From: Candidatus Adiutrix sp.
Lineage (GTDB): Bacteria; Desulfobacterota; Desulfarculia; Adiutricales; Adiutricaceae
Reading direction: 5' to 3'
Assembly: GCA_031283395.1 (NCBI GenBank)
Contig: JAITBV010000123.1
Span: 1-9,810, forward strand
Length of the DNA: 9,810 bases
Under the pieces are notes generated by a model. The model worked only from the letters and a program-made list of their open reading frames with translations. It ran no database searches and was not told where the DNA came from. Both the position numbers and the translations under genes were made by a program. Of this stretch, positions 6,911 through 9,810 are shown in pieces (positions within the stretch are counted from its first letter, which is position 1; every line of letters starts with the position of its first letter).

Positions 6911-6918
6911 ATTTTAAC

Positions 6919-7671
6919 GTGGAAGGAATATCTATAATAGTCATCACTTTGAACGAGGAGCATAACCTGCCGCATATCCTGGGTGACCTGGAACGCCAGA
7001 CAGTGAAGAATTTCGAAGTGATTGTGGTAGACAGCCAAAGCACAGACGCCACGGTAGAAATCGCCAGATCCTTTTCAGACCGCCTGCCTCTGCGAATCAT
7101 CGAGATGTCTGGCCGGGGAGTCAGCTTAGGACGCAATACGGGGGCGGCCCAGGCGCGGGGCGAACGGCTGCTTTTTCTTGATGCCGACACTCGGCTGGAT
7201 CATGATTTTCTGGAAAAAGCCGGTGAAGAACTCGAAACCCGTCGGCTGCAAATTGGCGGCGTCTACATGAAGTGTCACGCAACACTTCCTTTGGCCTCAA
7301 TTGGTATGCGAATTTTCAACTTCGCCTCCTGGCTGGGACAGCGTGTTTTCCCCATGGCGGCCGGAGCCTGTCTTTTTTCCACCCGAACCGCCCACGCCAG
7401 ATTGGGCGGGTTCGATGAATCCATCGTACTTTGTGAGGATTGCGATTACTTACGGCGAACCTCAAAAGAGAAGATTAGTTTCGGCATGTTGAATCAATAT
7501 TATTATTTCCATCTCAGACGCCTCGAACAAGATGGAGTTTTTAGAATGGGCTGGACCTACATTCGCGCCAATTTGCATCGGCTGTTCATGGGGGAGCTTT
7601 ACGGCAACCCCTACCGCTATCAGTTTGCCCATTATGACAACTCGGCAGAGGTTTCTAACAGAGAGGTTTAA
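6919..7671 (+). CDS. Family 2 (GT-A fold) glycosyltransferase
   Basis: A 250-residue inverting-type glycosyltransferase that would transfer a sugar from a nucleotide-sugar donor to a lipid or glycan acceptor on the cytosolic side. The start ISIIVITLNEEHNLPHIL and VIVVDSQSTDAT (34-45) are the nucleotide-binding part; LFLDADT (85-91) holds the DxD metal-binding motif; GGFDES at 163-168 with CEDCDYLRR (172-180) matches the acceptor-side ED motif. There is no clear transmembrane helix; a hydrophobic stretch near 123-153 may be membrane-associated. Donor and acceptor cannot be told from sequence. It begins with GTG behind AAGGAG. The stop is followed within 5 bases by a possible GTG start of the phosphatase frame, so the two genes are probably co-transcribed. 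Codon and base composition differ from the left block. Confidence 0.92.
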   Translation: MEGISIIVITLNEEHNLPHILGDLERQTVKNFEVIVVDSQSTDATVEIARSFSDRLPLRIIEMSGRGVSLGRNTGAAQARGERLLFLDADTRLDHDFLEKAGEELETRRLQIGGVYMKCHATLPLASIGMRIFNFASWLGQRVFPMAAGACLFSTRTAHARLGGFDESIVLCEDCDYLRRTSKEKISFGMLNQYYYFHLRRLEQDGVFRMGWTYIRANLHRLFMGELYGNPYRYQFAHYDNSAEVSNREV

Positions 7672-7822
7672 TACAGTGATACAGGCACCTATAGACCGTT
7701 GGGGGTTTAATGGGGTGGGTTGGGGCGCCAAGGAGACGAAAACGGAACATTTCGAAGCGTTGCGCTCCTTTTTTGTGAGCCGGCTGTCAGAGGACTTCAG
7801 GCCAGTTGGAAACACAAGGGCC

Positions 7823-8656
7823 ATGGAAGCTGGACCGAAGATAGAAGGAAACGGCACCGCCATAAAGGTCAGGACGATATTTCTTTCGGATATGCACTTG
7901 GGGACTAGGTCCTGCCGGGCGGATCTGATTCTTTCATTTTTGAAGCAATACGAGGCGGAAACTCTTTATTTGATCGGCGACATTATAGACGGCTGGCGGC
8001 TGAAAAATTCGTGGTACTGGCCTGAACTTCACGAGGAGGTCTTGCGGACAATAATGAGCAAGGCGGGAACGGGGAGTCGCGTAGTTTATATACCAGGCAA
8101 CCACGACGATTTTTTACGCCTCTCCGGCACCCAAAAGCCTGTCCGTGTGGAAGTGACCGATACGGCGATTCACACCACGGCGGATGGGAAGCGGTTTTTA
8201 GTGATGCACGGAGATCAGTTTGACAAGGTAATATGCAACATCCCATGGTTGGCGCACGTCGGAGACGTGGCCTATGACGCGCTTACGGCATTCAACCTCG
8301 CCTACAACAAGATCACTGAGTCACTGGGGTTTGAATACCGCTCGATAGCCGCCTTGGCCAAGATGAGCGTGAAGCGCGTCGTGAACTTCATAGGCAAGTT
8401 CGAAGACGCTCTCCTGGCGACCGGACGCGACAACGACGTAGACGGCGTTATCTGTGGGCACATACACCACGCGGCCATACGGAACATAGAGAATATGTGT
8501 TATATAAACACCGGCGACTGGGTGGAAAATTGCACCGCAATCGTCGAAAATACGAGCGGCGCTCTGGAATTGATCCGCCACCGGACTGCATATTCCGCTC
8601 GAAGAAAGCTTCTGTCCATGCCTAAAAGCGAGCCGGTTTTGGGCGAAAGTTTTTAA
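7823..8656 (+). CDS. LpxH-like calcineurin-type metallophosphatase (UDP-2,3-diacylglucosamine diphosphatase family)
   Basis: A two-metal phosphoesterase of the LpxH-like family, which cleaves pyrophosphate or phosphate bonds in sugar-nucleotide or lipid intermediates; the actual substrate here is unknown. All five metal-binding motifs are present: SDMHLG (D23, H25), GDIIDGW (D53), GNHDD (N93, H94), MHGDQFD (H129) and GHIHH (H213, H215). The NSWYWPELHEEV segment near 62-73 is typical of a longer subfamily seen in many bacteria, distinct from housekeeping LpxH. The 277-residue length fits. The ATG at 7823 is chosen because homologues begin shortly before VRTIFLSD, although its Shine-Dalgarno is poor. 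The frame is open further up, and a GTG at 7676, behind GAGAGG and 4 bases after the glycosyltransferase stop, is a serious alternative adding 49 residues. Convergent with phnW. Confidence 0.9.
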   Translation: MEAGPKIEGNGTAIKVRTIFLSDMHLGTRSCRADLILSFLKQYEAETLYLIGDIIDGWRLKNSWYWPELHEEVLRTIMSKAGTGSRVVYIPGNHDDFLRLSGTQKPVRVEVTDTAIHTTADGKRFLVMHGDQFDKVICNIPWLAHVGDVAYDALTAFNLAYNKITESLGFEYRSIAALAKMSVKRVVNFIGKFEDALLATGRDNDVDGVICGHIHHAAIRNIENMCYINTGDWVENCTAIVENTSGALELIRHRTAYSARRKLLSMPKSEPVLGESF

Positions 8657-8680
8657 GAATTTTTATGTAAATATCGGCGT

Positions 8681-9799
8681 TTACCGGCCGAGGTATTTTT
8701 TCACCGCCAGCAGCAGGCCCTCTATATCCTTCAAGTGCACGTCACCGATGTTGCCGATCCGGAACGTCTCGGCCTTCGAGATTTTACCGGGGTACAGCAC
8801 ATAACCCTCCGTCTTGACAGCCTCGTAAAATTCCATAAAGGAGAAATCACAGCCCTTTGGATACAGGAAGGACGTGATTATCGGCGACTGGACCGAAGCG
8901 TCCAGAAGCGGTTCGAAGCCAAGCTCCTTCATACCGGCGGAAAGCGTTCTCTGGTTGTCTCGGTAGCGCCTGTTTCGTGCGGCTACTCCGCCTTCCTCAT
9001 CCAGTTCCTGCAGCGCCTGTATAAATGCCCGCACGACGTGAGTGGGGGACGTAAAGCGCCACTTCCCGTTTTTTTCGTTGCCTTTCTCCATTTCGATCCA
9101 CTGGTCGTAAAGGTCCAGCGACAACGAACGCGCCATTTCACGGCAGAGTTCCAGCTTTGAACGGCGGGCCAGAGCGAACCCAAAGCCAGGCACGCCTTGA
9201 ATGCACTTGTTGGCGCTGCTCACCAGAAAATCTATGCCGATTTCCTCCATATCCAGGGGAATTCCTCCAAAGCTGCTCATCGCGTCGACTATAAACGTTT
9301 TTTTGTGCTTCTTGGCGACGGCGCCTATGGCTTTGACGTCATTCAGGATGCCTGTGGTGGTTTCGCAGTGGACGACGGCCACGTGCGTCACCGTTTTGTC
9401 GAGCTTCAAAAGCTCCTCAAGGATAGCAGCGTCACAGGGACGCGTCTCCTCGCAGCGTTCCTCCGTGAACGGAATGCCCAGCACACCGGCGATCCGCGCT
9501 ATGCGCTCTCCATAGGCGCCGTTGGACATCACAAGCAATTTCGCGTTTTCCCGAGGGATGACGCTGCCGATCACGCTCTCGACGGCGAAGGTTCCGCTGC
9601 CCTGCATCGGCACGCAGGTATATTCCTCGGGGCGCGAAGTCCCCAGCCGTACCAGGTCCGTCCTCATTTGACGCACAAGACTGTTGTAGTCGTCGTCCCA
9701 TGTGCACCAGTCGCACATCATGACGCTTTTCACCGTCGGAGTGGTGCTAAGCGGCCCTGGGGTAAGAAGCAGGTAAGGATTTTCGGAAATTTCAAACAT
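8681..9799 (-). CDS. phnW: 2-aminoethylphosphonate--pyruvate transaminase
   Basis: A PLP-dependent class V aminotransferase interconverting 2-aminoethylphosphonate plus pyruvate with phosphonoacetaldehyde plus alanine. Its 372 residues match the family closely: [10 protein letters not shown] at 11-20, [10 protein letters not shown] at 30-39, [15 protein letters not shown] at 65-79, [10 protein letters not shown] at 144-153, the PLP-ring aspartate in VDAMSSFGG (D172), the Schiff-base lysine in [15 protein letters not shown] (K198), [22 protein letters not shown], and [20 protein letters not shown] near the end. It can act in phosphonate breakdown (with PhnX or PhnY/PhnA) or in making aminoethylphosphonate (after PepM and Ppd); neither set is visible. 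Only 11 bases lie upstream in the window. They hold an in-frame TAA, which confirms the start, and a TAATG overlap that may mark the stop of an upstream gene. It ends 25 bases from the phosphatase stop. Confidence 0.96.
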   Translation of the reverse strand: MFEISENPYLLLTPGPLSTTPTVKSVMMCDWCTWDDDYNSLVRQMRTDLVRLGTSRPEEYTCVPMQGSGTFAVESVIGSVIPRENAKLLVMSNGAYGERIARIAGVLGIPFTEERCEETRPCDAAILEELLKLDKTVTHVAVVHCETTTGILNDVKAIGAVAKKHKKTFIVDAMSSFGGIPLDMEEIGIDFLVSSANKCIQGVPGFGFALARRSKLELCREMARSLSLDLYDQWIEMEKGNEKNGKWRFTSPTHVVRAFIQALQELDEEGGVAARNRRYRDNQRTLSAGMKELGFEPLLDASVQSPIITSFLYPKGCDFSFMEFYEAVKTEGYVLYPGKISKAETFRIGNIGDVHLKDIEGLLLAVKKYLGR

Positions 9800-9810
9800 T
9801 AGTTAGTTTC

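Larger units (their letters stand above)
6585..6918. other. 334-base AT-rich divergent intergenic region
   Basis: It separates sfsA (minus) from the glycosyltransferase (plus), and is where the GC-rich left block gives way to the more moderate right block. Bases 6661-6720 have only 16 G+C out of 60. An open frame at 6575-6781 overlaps the sfsA start, lacks a Shine-Dalgarno and shows no family resemblance, so I treat it as non-coding. An AGGAGGA at 6767-6773 is not followed by a usable start codon. I found no tRNA, no transposase remnant and no unambiguous promoter in either direction. The 3' third contains the hairpin described separately. Confidence 0.7.

Noticed and set aside
7532..7675. 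Phosphatase start at the ATG 7532 or ATG 7634
   Set aside because: Either would overlap the 3' end of the glycosyltransferase, by 140 or 38 bases, without a Shine-Dalgarno; the extra residues read as out-of-frame glycosyltransferase sequence.
8682..8701. Possible terminator TACC-GGCCGA-GGTA followed by six T
   Set aside because: The stem is only four pairs and lies inside the end of phnW; too weak to call, although a terminator between the convergent genes would be expected here.
9197..9802. 201-codon plus-strand open frame
   Set aside because: It is antisense to phnW, whose protein matches its family along the full length.
1..9810. tRNA, rRNA, CRISPR arrays, insertion sequences, attachment sites
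   Set aside because: I looked for cloverleaf sequences, regularly spaced repeats, terminal inverted repeats and transposase motifs and saw none.

Overview
The window looks like a chromosomal segment of a Gram-negative, probably anaerobic bacterium. A member of the Desulfobacterota (former Deltaproteobacteria) fits best, though this is inference from gene content and composition, not a species call. The clues are a fused CobA-HemD next to HemC (tetrapyrrole supply through precorrin-2/siroheme), a LUD-domain protein, a small FmdB-type zinc ribbon, GmhA beside a conserved unnamed protein, and a very GC-rich left block.

Left block, about 1-5703, minus strand: a tight gene string read in the order gmhA (5703-5119), unnamed 313-aa protein (5112-4171), LUD protein (4153-3500), fmdB-like zinc ribbon (3479-3246), hemC (3235-2300), cobA-hemD fusion (2303-831), and a UvrD/PcrA-type helicase (834 to past base 1). 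Gaps are 6 to 20 bases, and the last two junctions are 4-base ATGA stop/start overlaps, so this is very likely one operon with translational coupling at its end. A sigma-70-like promoter (5756-5784), a perfect 14-base palindrome (5725-5738) and a strong Shine-Dalgarno sequence lie just ahead of gmhA. sfsA (6584-5823) lies upstream on the same strand. The string combines envelope heptose synthesis, uroporphyrinogen III and precorrin-2 synthesis, a putative redox/iron-sulfur accessory protein and a DNA repair helicase.

Middle, 6585-6918: a 334-base divergent spacer. Its centre is AT-rich (16 G+C in the 60 bases 6661-6720, against 52 of 60 at 4621-4680). It has no convincing gene, but it holds a bulged long hairpin (6830-6878) ahead of the next gene, whose 3' edge can alternatively pair with that gene's Shine-Dalgarno sequence.

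Right block, 6919-9799: a family 2 glycosyltransferase and an LpxH-like metallophosphatase on the plus strand, converging on phnW (2-aminoethylphosphonate-pyruvate transaminase) on the minus strand. The sampled base composition is clearly lower in GC (about 50-55% in sampled lines) and lacks the GGCC-rich wording of the left block, which suggests an acquired segment. Glycosyltransferase, sugar-nucleotide/lipid-type phosphatase and AEP transaminase together suggest cell-surface glycan or lipid synthesis with a possible aminoethylphosphonate decoration. That link is a hypothesis, because the genes upstream of phnW lie outside the window.
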